From the NCBI GenBank assembly GCA_951812535.1, contig CATOSK010000002.1, forward strand, positions 27,665 to 91,664: 64,000 nt of DNA. The letters are read 5' to 3'. This stretch comes from an uncultured Dehalococcoidia bacterium. Lineage in GTDB: Bacteria > Chloroflexota > Dehalococcoidia > Lucifugimonadales > UBA3495. Within the stretch, counting starts at the first letter, position 1; each line of letters opens with the position of its first letter. Shown here one piece after another: positions 42,242 through 52,253 of the stretch. A model generated the notes under the pieces. The model saw only the letters and a list, made by a program, of their open reading frames with translations, ran no database searches and was not told the origin of the DNA. A program made the position numbers and the translations under genes.

Positions 42242-44457
42242 CCGATTTCACCGAGGCTGTCCAGAACCCTGGAGTTTGCTTCCGGGGCACCGAGCTTGAA
42301 AATGCCCGGACTGAAGTTAACCGCCGGGGATTGCCCCTGGTCTTTTCCGGCAGTTTCGCCGGCGTCTATCCGGTTACCGTAGGGCAGCAAAAGTTCGCGG
42401 TGCGCTGCTTTACCCGCGAGCCCCACGATCAACAGAGCCGCTACGAGCAACTGAGCAACTACCTCATCAGCGTGCTGCCTCCCTCCTTCGTCCATTTCGA
42501 GTACCTGGAACGCGGCATAAACTCCCGCGGCACCTGGTATCCCATCGTCAAGATGGAGTGGGTGGAGGGGGTGACGCTCAGTAAATTCGTCGACTCCAAC
42601 CTCAATGACCCGGACCTGCTCCGTCGGCTGGCCGCCCAATGGCGGGGCGGTCCCACCGCCAGCCTGCGCGGCCTCCGCATTGCCCACAACGATCTCCAGC
42701 ACGGCAACGTCATGGTGCAGCACGACGGGGACATACGCCTGGTGGACTATGACGGGATGTTCCTGCCCCAGTTTCGCGGCCAGCGCAGCCCGGAACTGGG
42801 ACACAAGAACTATCAGCATCCGCAGCGGTCGCCGGACGACTACGATGACTACGTTGACAACTTCCCGACCCTGGTCATATACGCCAGCCTCCTGGGTATC
42901 GCCGCCGACCCGGGGCTGTGGGCCATGTTCTTCAACGAGGATAACCTGATTTTCACCCGGGACGACTACGCCGACCCGGCCGCTTCCCAATTGTTGGGCC
43001 GCTTGAAGAACTCTCCCGACCCGCTGGTGGCCACGCTTGCCGGGAAGCTGGAGCAATTCTGCTCTCTTCCTGCCGCAGACGTGCCGGACCTGGAAGAGAT
43101 TCTCCACGACATTCCCCCGAGTCCCACCCCTGCCCCATCCCCCTCTCCACCGGCTGCCCCGCCGGTCCAGCCCAGCCCGCCAGCCGGTGGCGCACCGGCT
43201 GCCCCTCGACCCCCACCGGCTCCTCCGTCCGTCTCCCGAACCCAGGCTCCCGCCCCGTCAACCCCTGCTGCCAGGCCCGGGGCGGGGGCTCCGATCCCCG
43301 GGTGCGCCAACTGCGGCCAGCCTCTGACCTCCGGCGACCGGTTCTGCTACGGGTGCGGGGCACCCATTCCGGCCCAGGCTCCTTCTCAGACTCCTTCCCA
43401 GGCGCCGACGGGCCAGGCCTGCCGGTCCTGCGGACAGCCCATCGGCCCGACGGACCGGTATTGCAACGGATGCGGGGCCCTGGCCCCCCTCCCCACAGTG
43501 GGGACCTCCCAACTCCCACGTCCCGTCTCCGCATCCTATTCTGCATTTCCCGGTCCACCGGCCCGGTCCTCTGGTGTCACCAGGTTCCTTTGGGCGCTGG
43601 CTCGCCTGAATCCCCGTGCCTGGAGGATGCTAATGATAGGAGGGGTGGTGACGGTCGTGGCCCTCGTGGCCATCGTAGTCCTGGTTCCCATGGCCTTCAG
43701 CAATCAGGGGCCGGACGAACCGGCCCCGCCCCCCGCCGGGGTCTCCGCCTCCGTATCCGGCAATCCATCCGGGGGCTCCGCTTCCGTTGCGGTCCCACTC
43801 ATCCCAACCGACACGCCGGTCCCCACGCCCACGGATACGCCAGTTCCCACGAATACACCCACCCCGGTTCCCACAGCGACGCCCACCCCCACGCCTACCC
43901 TCCAACCGACCGCCGTCCCAACGGCCACGCCTGTTCTCACGCCGATTCCTCCGCCCACCGCCACTCCGGTGCCTTTGCCAACGCCCACGCCCGTTCCCCC
44001 GCCGCGCCCAACGCCCACGCCCCAGCTTTCCGCCGCGCAAGTATCATCCCAATGCCGCGTGGCGTTCGACGGATTGGACGTCGAATCGTTGGAATCTTCG
44101 GAATTCACCCAACCGGGCTATGGCTGGCGGTCGTTGTGGCAACCCACCGGACGGTACGAGACCGGGACCGGGTTCATTTACCACTTCGAGATCCGGCAAG
44201 AAAGAGTGCAGTATGTGGACGTCTATCCGGTCTTGTACAGCTGGACCGGCGCGGAGTGCCAGAAGGAGCAGCTGAACAACATCAACACACGGAATTGGGC
44301 GGGACATCCTGCCACCGGCGATGACCCCGCGATCCTGACCTTCGATGCCGCGGCTCCCCACGGCGGACCTGCCTATTCGTGGCTGTGCCTCTGGAAAAAT
44401 TACCAAAGACCGGGGAATATCCTCCTGTCCTGCACCGCGCCTGAGCACGGCTCCTGA
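42223..44457 (+). CDS. Protein kinase of the TerY-P triad with double zinc ribbon, membrane anchor and outside domain
   Basis: A 744-residue protein; the ATG (GAGAGCCA ahead) overlaps the phosphatase end by 19 nt. Kinase domain (about 1-300): [21 protein letters not shown] (Arg where the nucleotide-binding Lys usually is), catalytic loop [14 protein letters not shown] and LVDYDGMF (DYDG in place of DFG). Then a Pro-rich linker, two zinc ribbons (CANCGQPL / CYGCGAPI and CRSCGQPI / CNGCGAL), a membrane helix near residue 475 ([19 protein letters not shown]), a TPTPT-rich stalk of about 80 residues, and a C-terminal domain with four Cys ([31 protein letters not shown]). Zinc ribbons are normal for triad kinases; the anchor and outside domain are unusual and suggest surface sensing. 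Confidence 0.85.
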   Translation: MAWPGLTDFTEAVQNPGVCFRGTELENARTEVNRRGLPLVFSGSFAGVYPVTVGQQKFAVRCFTREPHDQQSRYEQLSNYLISVLPPSFVHFEYLERGINSRGTWYPIVKMEWVEGVTLSKFVDSNLNDPDLLRRLAAQWRGGPTASLRGLRIAHNDLQHGNVMVQHDGDIRLVDYDGMFLPQFRGQRSPELGHKNYQHPQRSPDDYDDYVDNFPTLVIYASLLGIAADPGLWAMFFNEDNLIFTRDDYADPAASQLLGRLKNSPDPLVATLAGKLEQFCSLPAADVPDLEEILHDIPPSPTPAPSPSPPAAPPVQPSPPAGGAPAAPRPPPAPPSVSRTQAPAPSTPAARPGAGAPIPGCANCGQPLTSGDRFCYGCGAPIPAQAPSQTPSQAPTGQACRSCGQPIGPTDRYCNGCGALAPLPTVGTSQLPRPVSASYSAFPGPPARSSGVTRFLWALARLNPRAWRMLMIGGVVTVVALVAIVVLVPMAFSNQGPDEPAPPPAGVSASVSGNPSGGSASVAVPLIPTDTPVPTPTDTPVPTNTPTPVPTATPTPTPTLQPTAVPTATPVLTPIPPPTATPVPLPTPTPVPPPRPTPTPQLSAAQVSSQCRVAFDGLDVESLESSEFTQPGYGWRSLWQPTGRYETGTGFIYHFEIRQERVQYVDVYPVLYSWTGAECQKEQLNNINTRNWAGHPATGDDPAILTFDAAAPHGGPAYSWLCLWKNYQRPGNILLSCTAPEHGS

Positions 44458-44529
44458 AGGAAGTCTGTCCCTCCCCGGGGCTCCGCAGGTTTCCCCTTTC
44501 CCAGGCCGTGGCTCCAACCCGACTGTGGG

Positions 44530-45948
44530 TCAGACTTGACCGTAACCGCCACCGGGCGATGGGTCCCCGCTGAACCGGGCCAGCTCGAACCATACCCTGG
44601 TCCCACCCGTGGCGGGGCTTTCCGCTCCCACGTTGCCGCCGTGGGCTTCCACCAGCCTCTTCACTATGGTCAGCCCCAGGCCGGCTCCCCCGCTCGCCCG
44701 GGAGCGGGAGGAGTCCACCCGGTAGAACCGGTCGAATACCCGCTGAAGGTCGTCCCCGGGAATCCCTTCTCCGTCGTCCGTTACCGCGACACGCACCCGG
44801 TCCCCTTCAAGCAAAGCCAGGGAAACCTCAACCCGTCCCCCTTCCGGGGTGTGCTGCAGGGCGTTGTCCAGCAGGTTGGAGACCACCTGCGCGATCCGGG
44901 TCCGGTCCATCAGCGCCAGCACCGGTTCATCGGGCTCGTCATACTCCAGCTGAATGCCCTTCGCCTCCGCTCGCGGACGGGCGGCGTTCACCGACCGTGC
45001 CACAACTTCCGGCAGCGAGTCCGGCGCCATGTCGAGGGGCAGCGATCCGCCCTCGGTCTGGTCCAGCAGCCGCAGGTCTTCAACCAGTCGCCCCAGGTGC
45101 AGGACCTGCCCGTGGATTGTGTCAATGATCTCATCGTTGGGCTCCAGGAGTCCGTCCCGAACGGCCTCCAGGTATCCCTGGATGTTCGCCAGCGGCGTGC
45201 GGAGCTCGTGGGCCACGTCCGCAACCAGGCTCCTCCGCTGGGCCTCCGCCGACTGCAGGCTCCCGGCCATCCGGTTGAAGCTGTCCGCCAGCTCCTGGAT
45301 TTCTGCCGGCCCCCCGCTGTCCGCCCGGATAGAAAGGTCTCCCCGTCCCAGCCGGTTCGCCGCCGTACCCAGGGCTTTCACCGGCGCCAGAATCTGCCGA
45401 GACACCAGCGACGCCAGCACCACGCCTCCCAGGCCGCCGGCCACGCCTGCCCACAGCAGGTAGGCGTTCAGCGAAGACACCAGGTTCGATACCTGGGGGT
45501 CATCGGGTTCCTCCCCTTCCGGCGGCGGCCCGAACTCGATAAACCCCACCTGCCGGTCCTCCACCACGATGGGCCGCCTCGTTCCCCGGTCTTTCCAACG
45601 ATGTCGCGGATGCCCGGGATGGCCGGACCGCCGTGCCGAGTCCCCGACTACATTCCCTTCCCTGTCGAGGACAACTATCCTCCGGCCCACCGCCGGCCCC
45701 ACCCGTTCCAGCGTGGTCTGCAGCTCTTGAGACTCCTCGGCCGCCCCGAGTTCCTGCACTGACAAGGTGCGGACGATGAGACGGTGGGCCCTTTCCCGCC
45801 GCACCGTTTCCTGCTGCCGTTCGAATCCCGCCGCCTCCCGCTCCGAGGCTTCAGCGATATAGAAACTCACGCTGGCCAGGGTCGCGGCGAGGATCAGGCC
45901 GAACCCCAGCACCAGCCGGAACCATAGACTGAACAGGAACCTGCGCAT
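44530..45948 (-). CDS. Sensor histidine kinase
   Basis: A 472-residue membrane histidine kinase. First membrane helix LVLGFGLILAATLASVSFY, an outside loop, second helix near residue 160 (LLWAGVAGGLGGVVLASLVS), HAMP, then the dimerisation/phosphoacceptor site ADVAHELRTPLANIQGYLE (His near 245), the N-box NLLDNALQHTPEGG, G1 DDGEGIP and G2 ASGGAGLGLTIVKRL. It starts 2 nt after the response regulator stop and forms a two-component pair with it. Signal unknown. Confidence 0.9.
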   Translation of the reverse strand: MRRFLFSLWFRLVLGFGLILAATLASVSFYIAEASEREAAGFERQQETVRRERAHRLIVRTLSVQELGAAEESQELQTTLERVGPAVGRRIVVLDREGNVVGDSARRSGHPGHPRHRWKDRGTRRPIVVEDRQVGFIEFGPPPEGEEPDDPQVSNLVSSLNAYLLWAGVAGGLGGVVLASLVSRQILAPVKALGTAANRLGRGDLSIRADSGGPAEIQELADSFNRMAGSLQSAEAQRRSLVADVAHELRTPLANIQGYLEAVRDGLLEPNDEIIDTIHGQVLHLGRLVEDLRLLDQTEGGSLPLDMAPDSLPEVVARSVNAARPRAEAKGIQLEYDEPDEPVLALMDRTRIAQVVSNLLDNALQHTPEGGRVEVSLALLEGDRVRVAVTDDGEGIPGDDLQRVFDRFYRVDSSRSRASGGAGLGLTIVKRLVEAHGGNVGAESPATGGTRVWFELARFSGDPSPGGGYGQV

Positions 45949-45950
45949 TT

Positions 45951-46637
45951 CTATCCGCCGTCCAGCCGGTAACCCACCCCGTACACCGTCCGGATGTACC
46001 TCTGGTCCCCTGCCCGATCCAGCTTCCGCCTCAGTCCGGAGACGTGCGAATCCACGGTGCGGTCGAACCCGTCAAAGTCGTACCCGAACACGCGGTCGAT
46101 GATCTCGTCCCTCGTGAAGGTCTTGCCCGGCGTCCGCACCAGGAGCGTCAACAGCCGGAACTCGGTCGGAGTCAGCTTCAGGACCGACCCCTCCAGCGTT
46201 GCCGTCCGGGTCCGGGTATCCACTGAAATGGCCCCGTGGGCCAGCGGTACGCCGCCCCGGGCTGCGGTGTCCGCCGTTGCCCTCCGCAGGACTGCCCGGA
46301 TGCGGGCTGCCAGCTCCCGGGGACTGAAGGGCTTTGTCACGTAGTCGTCGGCCCCCATCTCCAGTCCCGCGACCCGGTCCTCTTCCTCCACCCGGGCCGT
46401 CAGCATGATGATCGGGACTTCCGACTCCGCCCGCACCGTCCGGCACACCTCCAGCCCGTCCAGCCTGGGAAGCATCAGGTCCAGCACCACCAAGTCCGGA
46501 TTGTGATCCCGGAAAAGCTCCAGCCCGGCAATGCCATCCATAGCGGACAGGACGGAGTATCCGTCCTGCCGCAGATAGAGGCTCACCAGTTCCACGGTGT
46601 GGGGATTGTCTTCTACTATGAGAACAGTGCTGGTCAT
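45951..46637 (-). CDS. OmpR/PhoB-family response regulator
   Basis: A 228-residue regulator. Receiver domain: VLIVEDNPHTVELVSLYLRQ, phosphorylated Asp in DLVVLDLMLPRLDG, T/K switch residues in PIIMLTARV and DYVTKPFSPRELAAR. DNA-binding winged helix: LKLTPTEFRLLTLLVRTPGK and FDRTVDSHVSGLRRKLD. The start is the ATG at 46637, behind GGGGGAGAGGAGA; the longer reading adds residues encoded by the leader. It controls genes unknown, probably including its own operon. Confidence 0.9.
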   Translation of the reverse strand: MTSTVLIVEDNPHTVELVSLYLRQDGYSVLSAMDGIAGLELFRDHNPDLVVLDLMLPRLDGLEVCRTVRAESEVPIIMLTARVEEEDRVAGLEMGADDYVTKPFSPRELAARIRAVLRRATADTAARGGVPLAHGAISVDTRTRTATLEGSVLKLTPTEFRLLTLLVRTPGKTFTRDEIIDRVFGYDFDGFDRTVDSHVSGLRRKLDRAGDQRYIRTVYGVGYRLDGG

Positions 46638-46692
46638 TCTCCTCTCCCCCAAACAACCCCTCTGTCTCCCCGGAGAGGGTTCTTGGGCTTGA

Positions 46693-47205
46693 CTATTGGC
46701 CGTCACCGTAGCCGTCTTCGTGAGAGCCTTCCGCGTCCCGGTCCCAGCGCTTCCCCTGCCGGAAGCCTGGTCCGTCGCGCCGTTCCCGGCCGCTGCGCCG
46801 GAGCTTGCCATCCCTGCCGTGTCCGTCGCCGCCGCGCCCCCAACCCGGCCTTCCCAGGTCTTCGTCGGGACGGTCCTGGAACCAGGAGTATTGGGAGTCC
46901 GCCTCTTCCTGCGTCAGTTGTCCTTCCTCCACCATCCGGTCGAGCCTCGTCTTGTAGGCCTCGTTGGCCTGCTCCCGTCGGGCTTCAATGATTGCCTCCC
47001 GCATCGCGTCCGGCTCAACTCCCAGGATTCCGGCCGCCCGGTCTACCGTTACGGGCGAAGCGGAAGAAAGCCTGCCGGCCCGCTTCCACCCGTCATCGTG
47101 GTCGCGCTTCATGACCAGCCCAGCGACTCCTATGGCTCCCAGCAAGATAACTGCCACGCCCAGGATCGCTCCGATCCCGATTAGGATATTCCGCCTGTTT
47201 AACAT
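46693..47205 (-). CDS. Hypothetical membrane-anchored protein with Gly/Arg-rich tail
   Basis: A 170-residue protein with one N-terminal membrane helix (ILIGIGAILGVAVILLGAIG), a helical middle (ILGVEPDAMREAIIEARREQ, then MVEEGQLTQEEADSQY, a pattern common in Chloroflexota stress proteins with repeated short helices) and a charged tail rich in Gly, Arg and Asp. It is 55 nt upstream of the response regulator on the same strand and may be the sensed or regulated partner. No family is assigned. Confidence 0.65.
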   Translation of the reverse strand: MLNRRNILIGIGAILGVAVILLGAIGVAGLVMKRDHDDGWKRAGRLSSASPVTVDRAAGILGVEPDAMREAIIEARREQANEAYKTRLDRMVEEGQLTQEEADSQYSWFQDRPDEDLGRPGWGRGGDGHGRDGKLRRSGRERRDGPGFRQGKRWDRDAEGSHEDGYGDGQ

Positions 47206-47318
47206 TTCTCCACCTCTCCACGGCTTGTTCTGCTATGGACAGGATAATCGGTGAATTTGGAGAAAACTTGCAGGGCACCCGCGGCGGGATGCTCCTGGGA
47301 GGCAGGTGGGAAACTCCC

Positions 47319-47942
47319 CTACCGTCCTGCTGCAGCCAGGGCCAGCGCCCGTTCCAGGTCTTGCGGCGAATTGACGTTGAAGAAACTCAGCAACTCCGGG
47401 TCGAACCGCAGGATGTCCCTCTCTTCCACGTAGCGCACCCTCACCCCGCCGTAGAAGCCGGTTATCTTCAGATCCTCCGCCCTCAAGCGCTCTTCAATGA
47501 AGGGCAGGCACTCCCTGGAGTAGAGCGCGTGGGTCGGCTCCGGCCTCCCCGCCACCACCGGCGCCACCACGTCCACCCCTTCCCGGAGAGACAACAGGTA
47601 TCCCAGCAAGTCCGCGTTCAGGAAGGGCATGTCGCACGCCGCCACTATCGCCCATTCGTTCCCCGCAGCCGCGAGACCGGAAAATATACCCCCCAGCGAC
47701 CCCATCCCTGAATGAACGTCCACGGCGACCCTCGTGTCCTCAAGCAGAGGCAGGGTGGTTCCCCTAGCTTCGTCCGCCACAACCACGATGTTCTCCGAGG
47801 TCAGGCCGGCCACCCGTTCCAGGACCCGGCGGATCATCGGCTTCCCCCCCAGGAGCTCCACGGCCTTGTCGCGGCCCAGCCGCCGACTCTTTCCCCCCGC
47901 CAGGACTATCCCCGACACCCCTTCGCCAGGCTCTCTTTTCAT
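47319..47942 (-). CDS. mobA: Molybdenum cofactor guanylyltransferase MobA
   Basis: A 207-residue nucleotidyltransferase. The GTP loop is GIVLAGGKSRRLGRDKA near residue 11, followed by RVAVDVHSGMGSLGGIFSGL and AACDMPFLNADLL near residue 100. It attaches GMP to molybdopterin to make the MGD cofactor required by the nitrate reductase at 27840. Its own promoter was not identified. Confidence 0.9.
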   Translation of the reverse strand: MKREPGEGVSGIVLAGGKSRRLGRDKAVELLGGKPMIRRVLERVAGLTSENIVVVADEARGTTLPLLEDTRVAVDVHSGMGSLGGIFSGLAAAGNEWAIVAACDMPFLNADLLGYLLSLREGVDVVAPVVAGRPEPTHALYSRECLPFIEERLRAEDLKITGFYGGVRVRYVEERDILRFDPELLSFFNVNSPQDLERALALAAAGR

Positions 47943-48074
47943 CTCCCAGGCCCATCATGCATGATATCGAAAGTATATCACCCAGCCGTTGACCTCTATG
48001 GTGCAGGTTCGTTATGCTCCGCCCCAGTTCCCGTCCAATCTGTGCCCTGGCCCGAATGAATCAGGAGATGCCCC

Positions 48075-49202
48075 ATGCCCCGCGCCGCCTTTGTTTACGA
48101 AGAAGCCCTCGCCGGTCACGTCCTCCGCAACGACCACCCCATGCGCCCCATTCGCCTGAAGCACACCTTCGACTTGCTCAACGCCTACGGGGCCTTCGAC
48201 GGACCGGACTCCCGCCTCGTCCGTCCCCGGGCTGCCGCCGAGGAGGAGGTCCAGCTCTTCCACACCCCCGACTACCTCGCCGCCGTCCGCAGCCTCAGCC
48301 TCGGTCTCTCTGGATACCGCCCCGAACGTTACGGGTTCAGCGTCGCGGGCGACAACCCCGTTTATTCAGGAATGTACGACGCCGCCCTCCTCAGCACCGG
48401 CGCTTCCCTGGTCGCCGCCGAGCTTGTCCTTGGCGGACAGGTCGATGTGGCCTACAACATCTCCGGGGGGCTCCATCACGCCGCCTCCGGACACGCCTCC
48501 GGGTTCTGCATCTTCAACGATCCGGTTATCGCCATCAAGCACTTCCTCAACCACGGGAAGCGCGTTGCCTACGTGGACATTGACGCCCACCACGGGGACG
48601 GGGTCCAGGAAGCCTTCTTCGATGACTCCCGTGTGCTCACCATATCCATGCACGAATCGGGACGCTATCTTTTCCCCGGGACCGGCTTCACCACCGAGAC
48701 CGGCTCGGGAAACGGCGCCGGATACTCGGTCAACGTCCCCCTCTACCCCTATACCGAGGACGACCTGTACCTGTGGGCCTTCCGCGAAGTCGTTCTCCCC
48801 CTCATCAGAGGGTTCGCGCCAGACATCCTCGTCACCCAGATGGGAATTGACAGCTATCACACCGACCCGCTCACCCACCTCCAGGTCACGTCCCGCGGAT
48901 TCACCGCCGCCGTTTCGGAGTTCTACAACCTTGGCCTTCCCTGGCTGGCCCTGGGCGGCGGTGGCTACGACCTCGGCGCAGTGCCCCGCTGCTGGACCCT
49001 CGCCTACGGTATCATGCTGGGAGAAGAGTGGCCCGACCGGATCCCTCCCCATTTCGCCGGGGAAAACCAACTGTCCCGCCTCCGCGACACCGTCGAGACC
49101 GAAGTGCCAGCGGAAGTACGCGATGACGCCCGCCGGATGGCCGAAGAGAGTGTTGCGGCAATCAAGCGCGACGTGTTCCCCGTACACGGACTGGGAGGTT
49201 AG
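48075..49202 (+). CDS. AcuC-like histone deacetylase family protein
   Basis: A 375-residue class of zinc deacetylase related to AcuC. Zinc/active-site pieces: ISGGLHHAASGHASGFCIFN, VAYVDIDAHHGDGVQEAF, TISMHESGRYLFPGTGF and the later LALGGGGYDLGAVPRCW. AcuC-type enzymes deacetylate proteins such as acetyl-CoA synthetase. The ATG is at 48075 with AGGAGATGCCCC ahead. No acetyl-CoA synthetase gene is near. Confidence 0.89.
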   Translation: MPRAAFVYEEALAGHVLRNDHPMRPIRLKHTFDLLNAYGAFDGPDSRLVRPRAAAEEEVQLFHTPDYLAAVRSLSLGLSGYRPERYGFSVAGDNPVYSGMYDAALLSTGASLVAAELVLGGQVDVAYNISGGLHHAASGHASGFCIFNDPVIAIKHFLNHGKRVAYVDIDAHHGDGVQEAFFDDSRVLTISMHESGRYLFPGTGFTTETGSGNGAGYSVNVPLYPYTEDDLYLWAFREVVLPLIRGFAPDILVTQMGIDSYHTDPLTHLQVTSRGFTAAVSEFYNLGLPWLALGGGGYDLGAVPRCWTLAYGIMLGEEWPDRIPPHFAGENQLSRLRDTVETEVPAEVRDDARRMAEESVAAIKRDVFPVHGLGG

Positions 49203-49260
49203 CCCCAAGGACTAACCTCCCAGAAAATCGGCTGGCTTGCCGGCCTCCGCCGGCGTTGGA

Positions 49261-49548
49261 CTAATCGAAGTGCGCGTCCGCGTTCAGCATTTCCTTGGCG
49301 GCGTCTCCGACGTTGGCTTCCATACAGTCCCTCAAGGCCGAGTAGATGGACTTCTTCACCGCTTCCATCATCCACTCCTCAACTTCCGGGTTGCCCTGGT
49401 AGCTGTTCTTGGTGGCAATGAGTCGCTGCAGCAGGCTCAGGTAGTGATACTGGAGGGGCGTCAGGTTCTGCTCCACTCCCTCGATGACCAACGTGTTGTC
49501 GGCTCCTGATACCTCTTGGTCTGCGCTGTCTTGTTGTGCACTCATCAT
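49261..49548 (-). CDS. Hypothetical small acidic protein
   Basis: A 95-residue protein of unknown family, with helices LQYHYLSLLQRLIATKNSY and EWMMEAVKKSIYSALRDCME. It has no membrane helix or signal. The start is one of two adjacent ATGs (49548 or 49545) behind GGAG. It lies just downstream of dnaK on the same strand, separated by about 110 nt. The frame has good high-GC codon use, which supports it being a real gene. Confidence 0.6.
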   Translation of the reverse strand: MMSAQQDSADQEVSGADNTLVIEGVEQNLTPLQYHYLSLLQRLIATKNSYQGNPEVEEWMMEAVKKSIYSALRDCMEANVGDAAKEMLNADAHFD

Positions 49549-49662
49549 CACTCTCCGGGTTGTTCCTGCGGACAGACTTGCCTGGTGCCTGTGCCCATTA
49601 TATCAGAATCCCTCTTCCCGCAGTAATATGTTCAGCAACGCTTTTGTCCTCGGCGCCGGTCC

Positions 49663-51573
49663 TTACACCTCCCGGAACTCCCCCTCCACCGTGTTGTCTC
49701 CGCCGTCGTCGCCGGTGGGAGGTTCCTCGCCCATCCCCATGTCGGTGGGGACGTCGCCGGGTTGCGCCTGCGCGTAAACCGCCTGCCCAAGCCGCTGCAT
49801 CGACTCGTTCACGTCCGCCATAGCCGTCTGCATCTGGGCCACGTCGTTCGCCTCAATGGCGCTTTTGAGTGTTGCAATCTTCCCCTCGACCTCCGACTTC
49901 AGGTCCTCGGGAATCTTGTCCGCGTTGTCCGCCAGCATCTTCTCCGTGTTGTACACCAGCGTGTCCGCCTGGTTCCTGGTCTCGATTTCCGCCCGCCGCC
50001 GCTGGTCCTCCGCCTCGTGGGACTTGGCCTCGGTGACCATGTCCTCGATCTCGGTCTGGGACAGTCCCGAGCTCGGCTGGATGACGATCTTCTGCTCCTT
50101 ACCTGTCCCCTTGTCCTGGGCCGACACGCTCAGGATGCCGTTGGCGTCAATGTCGAAGGTTACGTCGATCTGGGGCACTCCCCGCGGCGCCGGCAGGATG
50201 CCGTCCAGGATGAACCGTCCGATGGACTTGTTGTCCGTCGCCATCGGCCGTTCCCCCTGCAGCACGTGGATATCGACGCTGGTCTGCGAGTCGGCCGCCG
50301 TCGTGAACGTCTCCGTCTTCTTGGTGGGGATCGTCGTGTTCCGTGGGATAAGCGTGGTCATCACGCTCCCCAGCGTCTCCAGTCCCAGCGTCAACGGGCT
50401 CACGTCCAGGAGGACAATGTCGCTCACTTCTCCCGCCAGCACGCCACCCTGGATCGCCGCTCCCAGAGCCACCGCCTCGTCCGGGTTCACCGACCGGCTC
50501 GGGTCCTGTCCGAAAATGGTCTTCACCTTTTCCTGCACCGCCGGCATCCGGGTCATGCCGCCCACCAGGATCACGTCGTCAACCTCGCTTGGAGATAGCC
50601 CCGCGTCGCTCAGTGCCTGCTTGCAGGGCTGTTCCGTCCGGTCAACCAGGCCGGCTACCAGTTGCTCCAGCCTCGACCGGCTCAGCGGCTTGATCAGGTG
50701 CTGCGGGCCGCTGGCATCGGCGGTGATGAACGGGAGGTTGATCTCCGTCTCCATCGTGCTGGAAAGCTCGATCTTGGCCCGCTCCGCCGCATCCCGCAGC
50801 CGCTGCAGGGCCATGTTGTCCTTCCGCAGGTCGATGCCCGTCTCCTGCCGGAACTCCTGGAGCAGCCACTCCAGGACCGTCTCGTCGAAGTCGTCCCCGC
50901 CCAGGTAGGTGTCCCCGTTGGTGGACTTCACCTCGAAGACCCCTTCGCCCATGGACAGGATCGTTATGTCGAAGGTCCCCCCGCCCAGATCGAACACCGC
51001 AATGGTGGCGTCGGCCTGTTTCTTGTCCAGCCCGTAGGCCAGTGAGGACGCGGTGGGCTCGTTGATGATTCGCAAAACGTCCAGCCCGGCAATCGTACCC
51101 GCGTCCTTGGTCGCCTGCCGCTGGGCGTCGTTGAAATACGCCGGAACGGTGATCACCGCCTGAGTGATCTTCTCTCCCAGCTTCGCCTCCGCGTCCTGCC
51201 GTATCTTCTGCAGCACCATGGACGAAATCTGCGGCGGAGCGTAGCTCTCCCCCGCCATTTCCACGTGGGCGTCCCCGTTCGTTGACCGGACGATCTTGTA
51301 CGGCAGCCGTCCGACAGCCGTCTTGACTTCGGCGTCTTCAAACTTCCGGCCCATCAGCCGCTTCACCGAGAACACCGTGTTCTCCGGATTCGTTACCGCT
51401 TGCCGCTTGGCCGTCTGCCCCACGTAGCGCTCGCTGCTGCGCGCGTTCACCGCCACTACCGACGGAGTCAGGCGTCCCCCCTCGGCGTTTTCCACCACCA
51501 CCGGGTCGCCGGCGTCAACGACGGCGGCCACCGAGTTGGTTGTCCCCAAGTCTATACCAAGGACTTTAGGCAT
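49663..51573 (-). CDS. dnaK: Molecular chaperone DnaK (Hsp70)
   Basis: A 636-residue Hsp70. Nucleotide-binding motifs: [15 protein letters not shown] at the start, [14 protein letters not shown] and [14 protein letters not shown]. The substrate-binding domain begins [15 protein letters not shown]. The tail ends with VEGEFREV rather than the usual EEVD-like end, after a Gly-rich linker. The ATG follows GAGGAGAACGAA. It is the last gene of hspR-grpE-dnaK; no dnaJ is nearby. It folds and refolds proteins with GrpE as exchange factor. Confidence 0.95.
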   Translation of the reverse strand: MPKVLGIDLGTTNSVAAVVDAGDPVVVENAEGGRLTPSVVAVNARSSERYVGQTAKRQAVTNPENTVFSVKRLMGRKFEDAEVKTAVGRLPYKIVRSTNGDAHVEMAGESYAPPQISSMVLQKIRQDAEAKLGEKITQAVITVPAYFNDAQRQATKDAGTIAGLDVLRIINEPTASSLAYGLDKKQADATIAVFDLGGGTFDITILSMGEGVFEVKSTNGDTYLGGDDFDETVLEWLLQEFRQETGIDLRKDNMALQRLRDAAERAKIELSSTMETEINLPFITADASGPQHLIKPLSRSRLEQLVAGLVDRTEQPCKQALSDAGLSPSEVDDVILVGGMTRMPAVQEKVKTIFGQDPSRSVNPDEAVALGAAIQGGVLAGEVSDIVLLDVSPLTLGLETLGSVMTTLIPRNTTIPTKKTETFTTAADSQTSVDIHVLQGERPMATDNKSIGRFILDGILPAPRGVPQIDVTFDIDANGILSVSAQDKGTGKEQKIVIQPSSGLSQTEIEDMVTEAKSHEAEDQRRRAEIETRNQADTLVYNTEKMLADNADKIPEDLKSEVEGKIATLKSAIEANDVAQMQTAMADVNESMQRLGQAVYAQAQPGDVPTDMGMGEEPPTGDDGGDNTVEGEFREV

Positions 51574-51698
51574 TTCGTTCTCCTCGAAAAAAGGGATTAA
51601 GTATGATTTTTCCTGTCCTCGTTACTGCTGCCTTTGCTCTCACGCCAAAGCCGCGCCCGGGAAGTGTCCCCCGGGCTTGTTGGTCAGGATTGAGTTGC

Positions 51699-52253
51699 CT
51701 ACCGGGCCACCACAACCTGCGCGGGTTGTATTACCCGGTCGCGCAGGCGGTATCCGTTCCGCACAACTTCCGAGATAAACCCCGGGGGATATTCAGCCGT
51801 CTCCTGTGTGCCCACCGCCTCATGCTCCAGCGGATTAAATGCGCTTCCCAGGGACTCGATTCGGGAAACGCCTTCTGATTCCAGCAGGTTTAAGACCTTC
51901 CGCTGGATCAGCCGCACTCCCTCAACCCAGGGATCAGACGCCTCGTTCTGGTCCGCGTGGTCCACCGCCAGCCCCAGCTCGTCGAACACCGGCAGCAGCT
52001 TCACGATCAACCGGCTGTTGGAATATTGCTGTAACGAGATCCGTTCTTCATCGGCCCGCTTCCGGTAGTTGACCAGCTCGGCCTGGGCCCTCTGCATGGC
52101 GTCCTGGCTCTGGAGCAGTTCCTGTTGCGCCGCCTCCAGGTTCCGGGTCAGGCTGGCCACCTGCTCCTCTGGTGTCATTCCCTGGGAACCCGCGGCTTCC
52201 GCTCCGGCAGCGGGTTCCACGTACAATTGGTTATCCGAGTGGTTATCGGTCAT
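51699..52253 (-). CDS. grpE: Nucleotide exchange factor GrpE
   Basis: A 184-residue GrpE. Long coiled coil (EEQVASLTRNLEAAQQELLQ) followed by RAQAELVNYRKRADEER and the beta-domain start NPLEHEAVGTQETAEYPPG, which includes the family's HEAV motif. The start is the ATG at 52253, inside the end of hspR (11-nt overlap), which implies translational coupling. It exchanges ADP for ATP on DnaK. Confidence 0.92.
   Translation of the reverse strand: MTDNHSDNQLYVEPAAGAEAAGSQGMTPEEQVASLTRNLEAAQQELLQSQDAMQRAQAELVNYRKRADEERISLQQYSNSRLIVKLLPVFDELGLAVDHADQNEASDPWVEGVRLIQRKVLNLLESEGVSRIESLGSAFNPLEHEAVGTQETAEYPPGFISEVVRNGYRLRDRVIQPAQVVVAR

Noticed and set aside
40573..43107. 844-codon minus-strand open frame across the signalling triad
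   Set aside because: Antisense of three genes with clear vWA, PP2C and kinase motifs; low-complexity translation.
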